From contig CABYDZ010000001.1 in assembly GCA_902517885.1 (NCBI GenBank), positions 62,001-126,000 on the forward strand: a stretch of 64,000 nt of DNA. Direction: 5' to 3'. Positions 37,746 through 47,383 of the stretch are shown here, one piece after another; the stretch's first letter is position 1; each line of letters begins with the position of its first letter. A model generated the notes under the pieces. That model saw only the letters and a list, made by a program, of their open reading frames with translations. It did no database searches and was not told where the DNA came from. A program made the translations under genes and the position numbers. This stretch comes from an uncultured Pelagibacteraceae bacterium. Lineage in GTDB: Bacteria; Pseudomonadota; Alphaproteobacteria; Pelagibacterales; AG-422-B15.

Positions 37746-38060
37746 TTACCTTATGGGTTTATGTACCGTGACTAACTTTGTTCCATCTGGAAAAGTTGCT
37801 TCTGTCTGCACTTCGGCAATCATTTCAGCAACTCCTTCCATACAGTCATCTTTTTTTAATACATGTGCTGCACTTTCCATTAATTCAGCTACAGATTTGC
37901 CGTCCCTTGCACCTTCAACAACATAATCAGAAATAATTGATACGGCTTCAGGGTAATTTAATTTAACGCCACGGTCTAACCTCTTTCGAGCGACTATTGC
38001 AGCCATGCTGACCATCATTTTATCAATCTCTCTTGGAGAAAGCTTCACGCAGCACCCCAC
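37746..38060 (-). CDS. ureA: Urease gamma subunit UreA
   Basis: A 104-aa gamma subunit with [46 protein letters not shown] and [17 protein letters not shown]. Structural part of the (UreABC)3 enzyme. The first ATG overlaps ureD by 16 bp; a start a few codons later (at KLSPREI) would also be possible. Confidence 0.96.
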   Translation of the reverse strand: MGCCVKLSPREIDKMMVSMAAIVARKRLDRGVKLNYPEAVSIISDYVVEGARDGKSVAELMESAAHVLKKDDCMEGVAEMIAEVQTEATFPDGTKLVTVHKPIR

Positions 38061-38842
38061 ATGTAAGGAATTTTACCATTCATCATGATTGATACGATAT
38101 TTTTTGTAAATTTTTTTAAATAATAGTTATTAGATGAAATACTTCTTATTATTATCTTACCATCCCACTCTGAAATACCAGTAGTTATACTTTTTTCATC
38201 ATGTATATTATCTTTTAATACAGTATAAAATTTATTCATCTCTGAACCGAGTATTATTATTGTATTAATTGCAATATTATCGTTAAGCATAAATTTACTT
38301 TTCCGCATTCTTTTTATATTATCTTCAAAGCCATTGATTTCAAGGTGAGCAATTTTATTATCATTAAATATTTTCCATCGATCAGAGTAGTAACCTTTTT
38401 CAATCGTTTCATGCATTGCTGATCTTCCATAAACAACTGTTTCACAGAAAAATAAATTTGAATTATTCAAAAGATTGATATCAATTTGACGTCTTAGGTT
38501 GCAGTTATCAAAGAGGATTGTTTCATTTGGTATCCAAAAAAGAGTACTGTTATCAATGTTAATTGTATATTTAAGTTCAGCCGCATCTCCATATCCACTG
38601 TATACCTTCTCTGCAGCCTGACTTGTAGTGAGCATATGTGTATTGTGTAAATCTATATTGATATTAAACTTATCTCCACTTGTTACACCCCCAGATGTAT
38701 TAACTAAAACTATTTGAGACAAATTAGAGTAGGATTGAGGTAGTAAAGCTTTAAGGCATCCTTGCTGATATAATCTTTCAACATCATTATTTATAAACTC
38801 TGCATCAATTGTGCCTACAGATTTTTGAAGATTTACTATCAT
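38045..38842 (-). CDS. ureD: Urease accessory protein UreD (UreH)
   Basis: About 265 aa from the ATG at 38842. The track start (38869) is a TTG nine codons upstream without Shine-Dalgarno. UreD scaffolds nickel delivery with UreF and UreG. The [21 protein letters not shown] and [12 protein letters not shown] blocks and [18 protein letters not shown] match the family, though the sequence is more diverged than the other subunits. First gene of the urease operon; the divergent urtA promoter region lies upstream. Confidence 0.88.
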   Translation of the reverse strand: MIVNLQKSVGTIDAEFINNDVERLYQQGCLKALLPQSYSNLSQIVLVNTSGGVTSGDKFNINIDLHNTHMLTTSQAAEKVYSGYGDAAELKYTINIDNSTLFWIPNETILFDNCNLRRQIDINLLNNSNLFFCETVVYGRSAMHETIEKGYYSDRWKIFNDNKIAHLEINGFEDNIKRMRKSKFMLNDNIAINTIIILGSEMNKFYTVLKDNIHDEKSITTGISEWDGKIIIRSISSNNYYLKKFTKNIVSIMMNGKIPYMWGAA

Positions 38843-38871
38843 GAAATTATCATAGTGTTTTAATTTCAAGT

Positions 38872-38887
38872 TGACAAATAATTGTCA
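38872..38887. promoter_or_regulatory. Inverted repeat TGACAA-ATAA-TTGTCA between ureD and urtA
   Basis: A perfect 6-bp inverted repeat with a 4-bp spacer in the divergent region separating the urease operon from the urea transporter. It is the only long palindrome I see there and is placed to act as an operator for ureD, or for both units. The cognate regulator is not in the window. Confidence 0.45.
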
Positions 38888-39043
38888 TTTATTTTTATCA
38901 CTAAAATTACAGATACTAATTAGTAATATAAAAATTACGTTTAAATATTTTTTTTGAAGATGTCATGTTGGCAAGTGTAAAGATTCGTATCACTAATTTT
39001 TTTAAGAAATTATGTAGCAGTTAAAAAAATGAAAGGACGAATA

Positions 39044-40309
39044 ATGATCAAGAAAATTATAGTTGTTATGTCATTTTTCTTTTTTAGTATCACTGCGTAT
39101 GCAGATACTATCAAAGTTGGCATATTACACTCGCTGTCGGGTACGATGGCAATCTCAGAGACAACGTTAAAAGATACAATGTTAATGTTGATCGATGAAC
39201 AAAATGAAAAGGGCGGTATTCTGGGAAAAAAACTGGAAGCAGTAGTCGTTGATCCTGCTTCAGATTGGCCACTTTTTGCTGAAAAAGCTCGAGAACTAAT
39301 AACTGTCAATGATGTTGATGTAATGTTTGGCTGCTGGACTTCTGTGTCTAGAAAGTCTGTATTACCCGTAATTGAAGAACTTAACGGATTACTTTTTTAT
39401 CCAGTTCAATATGAGGGTGAAGAAAGCTCAAAAAATGTATTTTATACCGGAGCCGCTCCAAACCAACAAGCTATACCAGCTACTGATTACTATCTAGAAG
39501 AACTAGGCATTGAAAAGTTCGCATTACTTGGAACTGACTATGTTTATCCTAGAACAACAAACAAAATTCTAAATCAATATTTAATTGATAAAGGAATTCC
39601 TGAATCTGATATTTTTGTAAATTACACACCTTTTGGTCACTCGGATTGGTCGAAAATTGTTGCTGATGTTGTAGCACTTGGGGCTGATGGAAAGAAGGTA
39701 GGTGTTATTTCAACTATTAACGGTGATGCAAACATTGGATTTTATAAAGAACTTGCAGCTGCAGGCGTGAACGCTGAAGACATACCAGTTGTCGCGTTCT
39801 CAGTTGGTGAAGAGGAATTATCCGGACTTGATACAAAAAATTTGGTTGGCCATCTAGCTGCGTGGAATTATTTTCAATCAGCTGAATCCGATTTAAATAC
39901 AGCATTTATCAAAAACTGGAAAAGCACTATGGGATCAGAAAGAGTTACTAATGACCCGATGGAAGCGCACGTGATTGGATTTAACATGTATGTAAAAGCA
40001 GTGGAAAAAGCTGGAACTACTGATGTAGATGCAGTTAGAGAAGCTATGTATGGAATTACAGTTCCAAATCTCACGGGTGGAACTGCAGAAATGCTCCCAA
40101 ATCATCATCTCTCTAAACCTGTTTTAATAGGTGAGATCCTTGAGGATGGTCAGTTTGATATAATTAGCCAAACGACCGAGGTTCCAGGAGATGCATGGAC
40201 AGATCACTTAGTAGAGTCAGCTGTTTTAAAATCAGATTGGCAAAGCTTAGGTTGTGGGATGTATAATACTTCGACCAGCAGCTGTGTTCAGTTAAAGTCT
40301 AACTACTAA
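39044..40309 (+). CDS. urtA: Urea ABC transporter substrate-binding protein UrtA
   Basis: About 421 aa from the ATG at 39044 (AAAGGA 7 nt upstream); the track ATG at 39029 has no Shine-Dalgarno. Signal peptide MIKKIIVVMSFFFFSITAYA precedes DTIKVGILHSLSGTMAISE. Urea-specific family blocks are present: DPASDWPLFAEKARELI, MFGCWTSVSRKSVLPV, LFYPVQYEGEESS and GTDYVYPRTTN. Binds urea in the periplasm. Divergent from ureD; followed by a strong hairpin and urtB. Confidence 0.95.
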   Translation: MIKKIIVVMSFFFFSITAYADTIKVGILHSLSGTMAISETTLKDTMLMLIDEQNEKGGILGKKLEAVVVDPASDWPLFAEKARELITVNDVDVMFGCWTSVSRKSVLPVIEELNGLLFYPVQYEGEESSKNVFYTGAAPNQQAIPATDYYLEELGIEKFALLGTDYVYPRTTNKILNQYLIDKGIPESDIFVNYTPFGHSDWSKIVADVVALGADGKKVGVISTINGDANIGFYKELAAAGVNAEDIPVVAFSVGEEELSGLDTKNLVGHLAAWNYFQSAESDLNTAFIKNWKSTMGSERVTNDPMEAHVIGFNMYVKAVEKAGTTDVDAVREAMYGITVPNLTGGTAEMLPNHHLSKPVLIGEILEDGQFDIISQTTEVPGDAWTDHLVESAVLKSDWQSLGCGMYNTSTSSCVQLKSNY

Positions 40310-40322
40310 TTTTAACCTAAAT

Positions 40323-40363
40323 AAAACGCTGTAAAGAATAGTTAATATTCTTTATGGCGTTTT
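40323..40363 (+). promoter_or_regulatory. Intercistronic hairpin between urtA and urtB
   Basis: AAAACGC-TG-TAAAGAATA, a 5-nt loop, then TATTCTTTA-TG-GCGTTTT: 16 paired bases with one internal bulge, followed by a short T-run. It probably stops most transcripts or protects urtA mRNA, giving more binding protein than permease while allowing read-through into urtB. Confidence 0.7.
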
Positions 40364-40369
40364 TAAATT

Positions 40370-42382
40370 ATGAAAATTAAATTTTATATAATTTTTCTGT
40401 ATGTTTTTTTTGTAAATCTACCAGCAGTTGCTCACCATGATGAATTCAATATATTCTTAATAGAAAATTCAGAGAATATAATTAAGAGTTCAGCAAAAAC
40501 TGTTGATTCTATACTAAGAGACATACAAAGTTTTGATGATGAAATTGTTTCAAGATTTTTAGAATTGTGGAAATCGAAGAGTCTCTACTATATAAAAGAT
40601 ACGAAACAAGTAGTTATAGTTAATGAAAATGAAGAGTCACTTGACGCCTTAGAAATAGATGGTCTTACTAGGATCGGCAATTACAGCAAAAAAGAAATCA
40701 AAAAGATTAAACCCAACAGTGGAGTAAGAGCAAAAATAGACTCTATTTTAGTAAAATACCAAATATCTAATTCAGATATTAATGTACGACAAAAAAGCAT
40801 AGAAAGCTTAAAAAGAAATATCCGGCCTGAACATTTGGAAGTGTTACAAGATGCTTACATAAATGAGTCAGATGCAGAACTAAAAACTGTTATTGATCGA
40901 TTGCTAAAATTTGCAATTGTTAAGTACTCCGACTCGAATGATAAAAAATTAGAAATAATCGAGTCTTTTAAAGGCGATACTGCGATCGAAATAAGGGCTT
41001 CTCTAAATCAACTCCTCAATTCTTCAGAAGTGAAAGTCGGCATCTCTCTTCCTAATAATAAAAATATTGCTAGGGTAATTGTGCCTGGTTTTACAATCAA
41101 AAATAGTAATGGAACATCGGGTACAACTAATTTTTTTAATGAAGATGTTGAGATATCAATTAATGATGCATATGACAAATTATATGCAGATAATCTAGTT
41201 TATAAAAAAAGGATTACCCAAGAAGAATTAAAGAAAATATTAGAACAAAATATTAGCGGAGATACTATTGGAGGATATTCTATTAGTTCACTAGACAATG
41301 AACAATCTCGCATTGCTGCCTATAATAAATTAGTTGAAAATAATTTAGCACCTCCTTTTATTTCTGAAAATAAAATTAATGAAGAAGTAAACAAATTTAT
41401 ATTTTATTCGATTTACAATGAAACTTCTTCTGAAGTAACAAATGCCGCACTAAATACTCTAGCTAGTATAAATTTTAGAGTTCAGATCTATAAATATATT
41501 GACTTACTTATTGATGGTTTAAGTCTTGCATCAATCTATTTTCTTGGAGCAATTGGTTTAGCGATTACTTTTGGTGTAATGAGAGTAATCAATATGGCTC
41601 ATGGTGAATTTATCATGATGGGTGCCTATACGGGGTATGTTGTTCAACAATTTATAAGTAACCATACACTGTCACTTTTAGTTGCACTTCCCCTCGCATT
41701 TATAATTACATTTATAGCTGGAGTGATCATGGAAAGACTCGTTATACGTCATTTGTATCGTAAACCACTTGATACATTACTGGCCACTTTCGGGATCAGT
41801 ATTGCATTACAACAAATTGCAAAGAATATCTTCGGAACACAAGCAAGACCACTTACATCTCCATCGTGGCTTGATGGATCGCTCAGTCTGAGCGACGATC
41901 TATCGATCAGTTATATAAGAATTGCCATATTTATTTTGAGTCTAATATTTCTGGGTTTGTTGCTCTTTGTTATGAATCGTACCAGACTTGGATTGGAGAC
42001 TCGTGCAGTGACCCAAAATCCAGTGATGGCCTCCAACATGGGAATTAATCCTGAAAGAATAAATATGTTAACTTTTGGCTTTGGTTCAGGAATTGCAGGA
42101 ATTGCAGGAATTGCTATTGGACTTTTTTCTAAGGTTACATCTGAGCTTGGGTCTGAATATATAGTTCAGAGCTTTATGACAGTGGTTGTTGGAGGAGTGG
42201 GCAATATATGGGGCACATTAGCGGGAGCCTCACTAATCGGGTTCCTTCAAAAATTTATAGAATGGTTCAATCCATCTAATACTCTCGCAGCGCAAACTTA
42301 TATGATCATCTTTATTATTTTATTTATACAATTTAGACCAAAAGGGATAGTAGCCCTTAAAGGGAGAGCAGCTGATGACTAA
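40370..42382 (+). CDS. urtB: Urea ABC transporter permease UrtB
   Basis: A 670-aa protein. A signal-like N terminus and a large hydrophilic region (about 25-370, helical with repeat-like blocks such as DINVRQKSIESLKRNI) precede a LivH-type permease domain (about 375-660; VMRVINMAHGEFIMMGAYTGY, then PVMASNMGINPERINMLTFGFGSGIAGIAG). UrtB proteins typically carry such an N-terminal extension, here on the long side. Overlaps urtC by 8 bp. Confidence 0.94.
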   Translation: MKIKFYIIFLYVFFVNLPAVAHHDEFNIFLIENSENIIKSSAKTVDSILRDIQSFDDEIVSRFLELWKSKSLYYIKDTKQVVIVNENEESLDALEIDGLTRIGNYSKKEIKKIKPNSGVRAKIDSILVKYQISNSDINVRQKSIESLKRNIRPEHLEVLQDAYINESDAELKTVIDRLLKFAIVKYSDSNDKKLEIIESFKGDTAIEIRASLNQLLNSSEVKVGISLPNNKNIARVIVPGFTIKNSNGTSGTTNFFNEDVEISINDAYDKLYADNLVYKKRITQEELKKILEQNISGDTIGGYSISSLDNEQSRIAAYNKLVENNLAPPFISENKINEEVNKFIFYSIYNETSSEVTNAALNTLASINFRVQIYKYIDLLIDGLSLASIYFLGAIGLAITFGVMRVINMAHGEFIMMGAYTGYVVQQFISNHTLSLLVALPLAFIITFIAGVIMERLVIRHLYRKPLDTLLATFGISIALQQIAKNIFGTQARPLTSPSWLDGSLSLSDDLSISYIRIAIFILSLIFLGLLLFVMNRTRLGLETRAVTQNPVMASNMGINPERINMLTFGFGSGIAGIAGIAIGLFSKVTSELGSEYIVQSFMTVVVGGVGNIWGTLAGASLIGFLQKFIEWFNPSNTLAAQTYMIIFIILFIQFRPKGIVALKGRAADD

Positions 42383-43544
42383 TTCAATAAATGATTTACT
42401 AGCTCGACACACATTAATTTTTACAATAGTTGTTATTATATTTTCTCTGTTTATAACTTTTTTTAGTGAACCTTACGGAAACGGATTAATATCTACTAGT
42501 TTTGTCAAAACTTTAGGCAAAACTGTTTGTCTATGCATAATTGCTCTGGCAATGGATGTGGTATGGGGTTATTGCGGAATTCTGTCTCTAGGGCATTTCG
42601 CCTTTTTTGGACTTGGTGGTTACATGATTGGAATGTGGCTAATGTATGAGCGAACAGCCATTATTGTTCAGGAGGCTGCCACTAATGAGTTGCTTCCATT
42701 AACCGAAACCGAATTATCAAATGCCATTGGAAACCAGATTTTTGGAGTTGTCGGTGGCTATGAAATACCATCCATATGGATGTTTGCAGATAGTCTTGGT
42801 TTACAATTGATTTTGGTTATTGCAGTACCTGGTATTCTTGCATTTATATTTGGGTGGCTTGCATTCAGGTCGAGAGTAACTGGAGTTTATCTCTCAATTT
42901 TAACTCAAGCATTAACTTTAGCTCTATCACTATATTTATTTCAAAATGACAGTGGTCTAAGGGGTAATAATGGCCTCTCAGGTTTGCAGAATATTCCTGG
43001 CATTGAGTATTTAGGACAAGAGGTCATATCCATAGGGTTTTTTTGGGCAAGTTGTATTTTTCTAATATCTATTTTTTTACTTTTTCATTCACTTATGAAA
43101 AGCAAGTTTGGATTAATTATTACATCAATAAGAGATAACGAAACACGAGTAAGGTTCTTAGGGTATAATGTCGAAATATATAAATTATTTATATTTGTGT
43201 TAACAGCAATAATCTCAAGTATTGCTGGTGCTCTTTATTACCCTCAAGCAGGTATAATTAATCCTGCAGAGCTTGCGCCTATTGCATCGATCTATCTCGC
43301 TGTATGGGTTGCTATTGGAGGAAGAGGAAAATTGTATGGAGCAATCATTGGTGCCGCTTTTGTTTCATTATTTTCGTCATGGTTTACTGGTGGACAAGCA
43401 CCCGATATTCCTTTGGGCATATTTACTATAGAATGGGTGAATTGGTGGACGGTGTTGTTAGGGTTTGGATTTGTATTAATCACAATTTTTAGTGAAAATG
43501 GAATAATTGGTTTTTTAAGAAATATATTTGTTAAGGAAAAATGA
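42375..43544 (+). CDS. urtC: Urea ABC transporter permease UrtC
   Basis: A 389-aa LivM-type permease: DVVWGYCGILSLGHFAFFGLGGYMIGMWL, the GLRGNNGLSGLQ loop, FGLIITSIRDNETRVRFLGYN and AVWVAIGGRGKLYGAIIGA. Partners UrtB in the membrane. Overlaps urtB by 8 bp and urtD by 4 bp. Confidence 0.94.
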   Translation: MTNSINDLLARHTLIFTIVVIIFSLFITFFSEPYGNGLISTSFVKTLGKTVCLCIIALAMDVVWGYCGILSLGHFAFFGLGGYMIGMWLMYERTAIIVQEAATNELLPLTETELSNAIGNQIFGVVGGYEIPSIWMFADSLGLQLILVIAVPGILAFIFGWLAFRSRVTGVYLSILTQALTLALSLYLFQNDSGLRGNNGLSGLQNIPGIEYLGQEVISIGFFWASCIFLISIFLLFHSLMKSKFGLIITSIRDNETRVRFLGYNVEIYKLFIFVLTAIISSIAGALYYPQAGIINPAELAPIASIYLAVWVAIGGRGKLYGAIIGAAFVSLFSSWFTGGQAPDIPLGIFTIEWVNWWTVLLGFGFVLITIFSENGIIGFLRNIFVKEK

Positions 43545-44323
43545 ATACTTTATTGAAAGTTGAAAAAATCTCGGTTTCATTTGATGGCTTTAAAGCTATT
43601 AATAGTTTGAGTTACAGCATTGGTAAAAATGAACTCAAAGCGATTATTGGACCTAATGGAGCTGGAAAAACTACCTTTATGGATATAATTACGGGCCAAA
43701 CTAAACCAGATGAAGGTAAAGTATTATTTGGTGAACGAAGCGTATGGCTTGAAAGTGATCAAAAATATCAAGTCGTTTGGGATGAAAATCTTCTAATGAA
43801 AAGTGAGTCTCAAATAGCATTACTAGGTATAGGAAGAAAATTTCAACGTCCTACTGTATTTGAGCTAAAAACAGTATTTGAAAATTTATTTATATCCATG
43901 AAGAAAAATAGAAGTCCTTTCAGTGTTTTATTCCAAAAATTAAATAGAGATGAAAAAAATCTAATAGAAAAAATACTAGGTGAAATTAGTCTTAAAAATG
44001 AACAAGATAGAATTGCTGGCGAGTTATCACACGGTCAAAAGCAGTGGTTAGAAATAGGAATGCTATTAACTCAAGAACCAAAGCTATTATTAATTGATGA
44101 ACCAGCAGCTGGAATGACTTCTAATGAAAGAAGACAGACAGTTGAGATTCTAAAAAAATTATCTGCAGATAAATCAGTTATTGTTGTTGAGCATGATATG
44201 GAATTTGTAAAAGATCTTGAATGTGAGGTTACTGTATTGCATGAAGGTTCAATTCTTTCAGAGGGTTCTATAGAACACGTGTCCTCTAATAATGAAGTAA
44301 TTGAGGTATATCTAGGAAGATAG
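43541..44323 (+). CDS. urtD: Urea ABC transporter ATPase UrtD
   Basis: A 260-aa LivG-type ATPase: Walker A IGPNGAGKTTF, signature LSHGQKQWLEIGMLL (with SHGQ as typical of UrtD), Walker B LLLIDEPAAGM and the switch His in VVEHDMEFV. ATGA overlap with urtC; 2 nt before urtE. Confidence 0.94.
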   Translation: MNTLLKVEKISVSFDGFKAINSLSYSIGKNELKAIIGPNGAGKTTFMDIITGQTKPDEGKVLFGERSVWLESDQKYQVVWDENLLMKSESQIALLGIGRKFQRPTVFELKTVFENLFISMKKNRSPFSVLFQKLNRDEKNLIEKILGEISLKNEQDRIAGELSHGQKQWLEIGMLLTQEPKLLLIDEPAAGMTSNERRQTVEILKKLSADKSVIVVEHDMEFVKDLECEVTVLHEGSILSEGSIEHVSSNNEVIEVYLGR

Positions 44324-44325
44324 TC

Positions 44326-45021
44326 ATGATTGATATAAGTAATTTGAATTTTTACTATGGTTCTTCTCAGATATTATTTGATGTTTCACTCAAAGCGAAA
44401 AATAAAGAAATTACTTGTTTAATGGGTTCAAATGGAGTTGGTAAAACATCTTTATTAAAGTTTTTATCAGGAATCTATCCTTCAAAGTCAGGAAATTATC
44501 TTTTTGAAGGGGATAATGTAACTAACTTTAGCTCCCACCAACTTGCTAAGAGAGGAGTAGGGTATGTTCCTCAAGGCCGTTTTATATTTCCATTATTATC
44601 TGTCAAAGAGAATTTAGAAACTGGTTTTGCATGTTTAAAACGTGATGAACATTTCATACCTGATGAAATTTTTGATCTTTTTCCAGTATTGAAACAAATG
44701 ATAAATAGAAGAGGTGGAGATTTATCAGGAGGTCAACAACAGCAATTAGCAATTGCAAGAGCAATGATTTCAAAACCAAAATTACTACTTATGGATGAAC
44801 CAACCGAAGGAATACAGCCAAACATCATCCAGCAAATTGGAGAAGTCATAAAATATTTAAAAGATGAGCAGGGAATGACCATACTATTAGTTGAGCAATA
44901 TTTTGATTTTGCATTTGATTTAGCAGATTATATCTATGTCATGAAAAGAGGAAAAATTATTACTGAATCAAAGAAAGAGAGTCTGGATAAATTGTCGTTT
45001 AAAAATGAAGTATCAATTTGA
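44326..45021 (+). CDS. urtE: Urea ABC transporter ATPase UrtE
   Basis: A 231-aa LivF-type ATPase: Walker A GSNGVGKTSL, signature LSGGQQQQLAIARAM, Walker B LLLMDEPTEGIQPN and VEQYFDFA in place of the switch histidine block, as in UrtE. Last gene of urtABCDE; its 3' end overlaps the convergent oligopeptidase gene by 9 bp. Confidence 0.94.
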   Translation: MIDISNLNFYYGSSQILFDVSLKAKNKEITCLMGSNGVGKTSLLKFLSGIYPSKSGNYLFEGDNVTNFSSHQLAKRGVGYVPQGRFIFPLLSVKENLETGFACLKRDEHFIPDEIFDLFPVLKQMINRRGGDLSGGQQQQLAIARAMISKPKLLLMDEPTEGIQPNIIQQIGEVIKYLKDEQGMTILLVEQYFDFAFDLADYIYVMKRGKIITESKKESLDKLSFKNEVSI

Positions 45022-47052
45022 ATCTCTAGTCAAGCAAAGTAAAAAGGCATTATCGAGAGCGCTTTCTTCCATAGCATTTAATCGTCCACTTTTACCAGCA
45101 TGACCACCAACTAAATTCATTTTCATTAATATTGGATTATCTGAAGTACTGTTTTCTCTGAGTTTTGGAACATATTTTGCCGGTTCATAATACTGAACTT
45201 GAGAGTCATATAGACTGGATGTGACCAATACAGCGGGATAATTTGAAGGCTTAATATTGTCGTATGGCGAATAGCTTTTAATATAATTATATTCATCTTT
45301 ATTCGCTGGATTACCCCATTCTTTATACTCAAAAGTAGTCAGGGGAATTGTTTCATCTGACATAGTGGTGACCACATCCACAAAAGGAACTGCTGATATA
45401 ATACCTTTATATAAATCTGGTTCCATATTAATGATTGCACCCATTAACAGACCGCCGGCACTTCCACCCATCGCATATACATTTTTAGCATTGCCATACC
45501 CTTGTTTGATTAAAGATTTGGTTGCATCAATAAAATCATAAAATGTATTCTTTTTATTAAAAATTTTACCATCATCATACCACTGTCGCCCCATTTCAGA
45601 ACCACCTCGGATATTGGCGACAGCAAAAACGAAACCCCGATTGAGTAGGGGTAAGATGGACGTTCTAAAAGCTGCATCAATTATAATGCCATAAGAACCA
45701 TAGCCATAAATAAGGATGGGAGCTTGAGATAAGTCAGTTCCTTTTTTATATACTAGTGATACAGGAACTTTTGTATCATCACGGGCGGTAATTTTAAGTC
45801 TTTCAACCTCGTATAGATTTTCATCGTAATTGTTTACAGGCTGCTGCCATGCTAATTCACTCTTACCTGACTCAATATCCTCTTTGAATATTGAACTAGG
45901 TTTCTTTGGACTCGAATACCCATAGTAAAATTCAGTATCAAGGTACTCATTATTGGTCGCTAAATAACAAGAAAAGGCAGGGTCACTAAATTCAATATAA
46001 TTCCTATCGAGTGTTTCTCTGTTAATTTTTACTATCTTGGGCAGACCGTCTTCTCTTATCTCTAAATAAAGATATTGAGGAAAAGTGACAAAATCTTCAA
46101 TTAAAATAGCATCATCATGTTCAACTACAGTTTCCCACTCATTAAAATTATTAATTTGACTGATCGTGAATTTTAAAATTGAGAAGTTTTTTTTATTTTT
46201 TGCATTACTGCTGACATAGAAACACTCTGGTGTGTCTTCAATGGAATAAAGATGTTTATCGGATCGTTTGAGTACACAAAATGGTTGACTGAGTTCCTCA
46301 TCTAAATCAAGCAGCCACGTCTCTGAAGACTCAGTTTTACTGGTATAAATATTCAAATATTTCTTTGTCCGCGATTCATAAATATGAAGATGAAATTCCG
46401 GGTCATTTTCCTCATAGATTAAAACATCTTCTTTAGCATCAGTTCCAATTTTGTGTTTAAAAACCTTATTTTCTATCAAAGTAACAGGATCTTTTTGAGC
46501 ATAGTAAAATGAAGTATTTTTCTTATCCCAAACAATGCTCCCAGAGCTTCTCTCAACTTTACTGTCTATAATTTTGCCGGTCGTTAAATTTTTAACTTTT
46601 ATGTTGTATTCTCGTCGACCCGATAAATCTTCTGCATAAGCAATTAAAAGATTATTTGGTGATGGAGTTATTGACGTAATATTTATATAATCTAAATTCT
46701 CAGCCAGTGCATTTACATCAATAACTAACTCTTTAGTCCCATTGAGCTCTCGATAGTATGTTTTATATTGTTGTTCAGAGTTAATTTCAGAGTAATAGAG
46801 ATAATCTCCATATTTAATTTTCATTGAAACTTCTTTTGGTGGTATGAAACTAACTAATTCTTCATAAATTGTTTTTCGGCAATCATTATTTTTTTTAAAC
46901 CAATCTTCTAAGTACTGATTTTCTTCTTCTAAATAAGAAATAATTTCTGGATTTTTACGAGTATCATCTCTGAGCCAATAATAATCATCAACACGATTAT
47001 CGCCATGTGCAATATGGATTTTAGGAATTTTTTTTGGCTGAGGCGGTTTCAT
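45013..47052 (-). CDS. ptrB: Oligopeptidase B (S9A prolyl-oligopeptidase family)
   Basis: A 679-aa serine peptidase cleaving after basic residues in short peptides. N-terminal beta-propeller (DDYYWLRDDTRKNPEIISYLEEEN to about residue 400), then the alpha/beta hydrolase domain with nucleophile Ser in AMGGSAGGLLMG, Asp in SSLYDSQVQYYEP and His in LVGGHAGKSGR. Length matches the family (about 680-700). Convergent overlap with urtE; downstream of the interrupted tRNA-Thr in host orientation. Confidence 0.93.
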   Translation of the reverse strand: MKPPQPKKIPKIHIAHGDNRVDDYYWLRDDTRKNPEIISYLEEENQYLEDWFKKNNDCRKTIYEELVSFIPPKEVSMKIKYGDYLYYSEINSEQQYKTYYRELNGTKELVIDVNALAENLDYINITSITPSPNNLLIAYAEDLSGRREYNIKVKNLTTGKIIDSKVERSSGSIVWDKKNTSFYYAQKDPVTLIENKVFKHKIGTDAKEDVLIYEENDPEFHLHIYESRTKKYLNIYTSKTESSETWLLDLDEELSQPFCVLKRSDKHLYSIEDTPECFYVSSNAKNKKNFSILKFTISQINNFNEWETVVEHDDAILIEDFVTFPQYLYLEIREDGLPKIVKINRETLDRNYIEFSDPAFSCYLATNNEYLDTEFYYGYSSPKKPSSIFKEDIESGKSELAWQQPVNNYDENLYEVERLKITARDDTKVPVSLVYKKGTDLSQAPILIYGYGSYGIIIDAAFRTSILPLLNRGFVFAVANIRGGSEMGRQWYDDGKIFNKKNTFYDFIDATKSLIKQGYGNAKNVYAMGGSAGGLLMGAIINMEPDLYKGIISAVPFVDVVTTMSDETIPLTTFEYKEWGNPANKDEYNYIKSYSPYDNIKPSNYPAVLVTSSLYDSQVQYYEPAKYVPKLRENSTSDNPILMKMNLVGGHAGKSGRLNAMEESALDNAFLLCLTRDSN

Positions 47053-47089
47053 TATTTTCTAATATGTTACTAGCATTTTTTCAATTTTA

Positions 47090-47134
47090 TGGTGCCCCCA
47101 ACCTGTACTGACCAGGTATCTACGCATTACCAAT
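47090..47134 (-). pseudogene. tRNA-Thr(GGT) 3' half, separated from its 5' half by the integrated element
   Basis: On the minus strand: anticodon loop ending ATTGGTAA, 3' anticodon stem TGCGT, variable AGAT, T-arm ACCTG-GTCAGTA-CAGGT, acceptor strand TGGGGGC, discriminator A and encoded CCA. It pairs perfectly with the GCCCCCA/ACGCA half at 56297-56333; joined, they form a 74-nt tRNA. The 5' side here runs directly into element sequence (CAAACA), with no 5' half. The T-loop GTCAGTA is not the usual TTCRANY. Confidence 0.88.
47127..47134. repeat. attL core TTACCAAT
   Basis: Eight bases shared with 56297-56304 and equal to the anticodon loop of the host tRNA. Host sequence ACGCA lies to the left and element sequence TGTTTG to the right. 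The intact attB would read ACGCATTACCAATGCGT, an anticodon stem-loop. Confidence 0.82.
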
Positions 47135-47266
47135 TGTTTGTGGTTTACTTTCTAGGGTTTTCACGCTAAGGTCAACTATATGTTTGAGAGGCAAAAAAGG
47201 CCAGTAAATATGGCTATTTTACAACATTTTCCTAGTTTTCCATTGTTTCAGACGATTACAAATATT

Positions 47267-47286
47267 TGGTGTAAATATGGTGTAAA
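47267..47286 (+). repeat. Paired TGGTGTAAA arm-type repeats, left end
   Basis: TGGTGTAAA at 47267 and again at 47278, one helical turn (11 bp) apart. The same pair with the same 11-bp period occurs near the right end (56219 and 56230). The integrase has an N-terminal arm-binding domain, so these are good candidates for its arm sites. Confidence 0.65.
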
Positions 47287-47383
47287 GTTAGAATTGGTTA
47301 AAAATGGCGGGTTTTCTAGACCCGATACGAACCCTCTAAATAGGCCGGGTTTGTACATAGATATGATGTTGTCTCTCCACAAT

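Noticed and set aside
38955-38985. Sigma-54-like promoter (TTGGCAAGTGTAAAGAT) before urtA
   Set aside because: The GG is present, but ten bases later GA occurs instead of GC; too weak.
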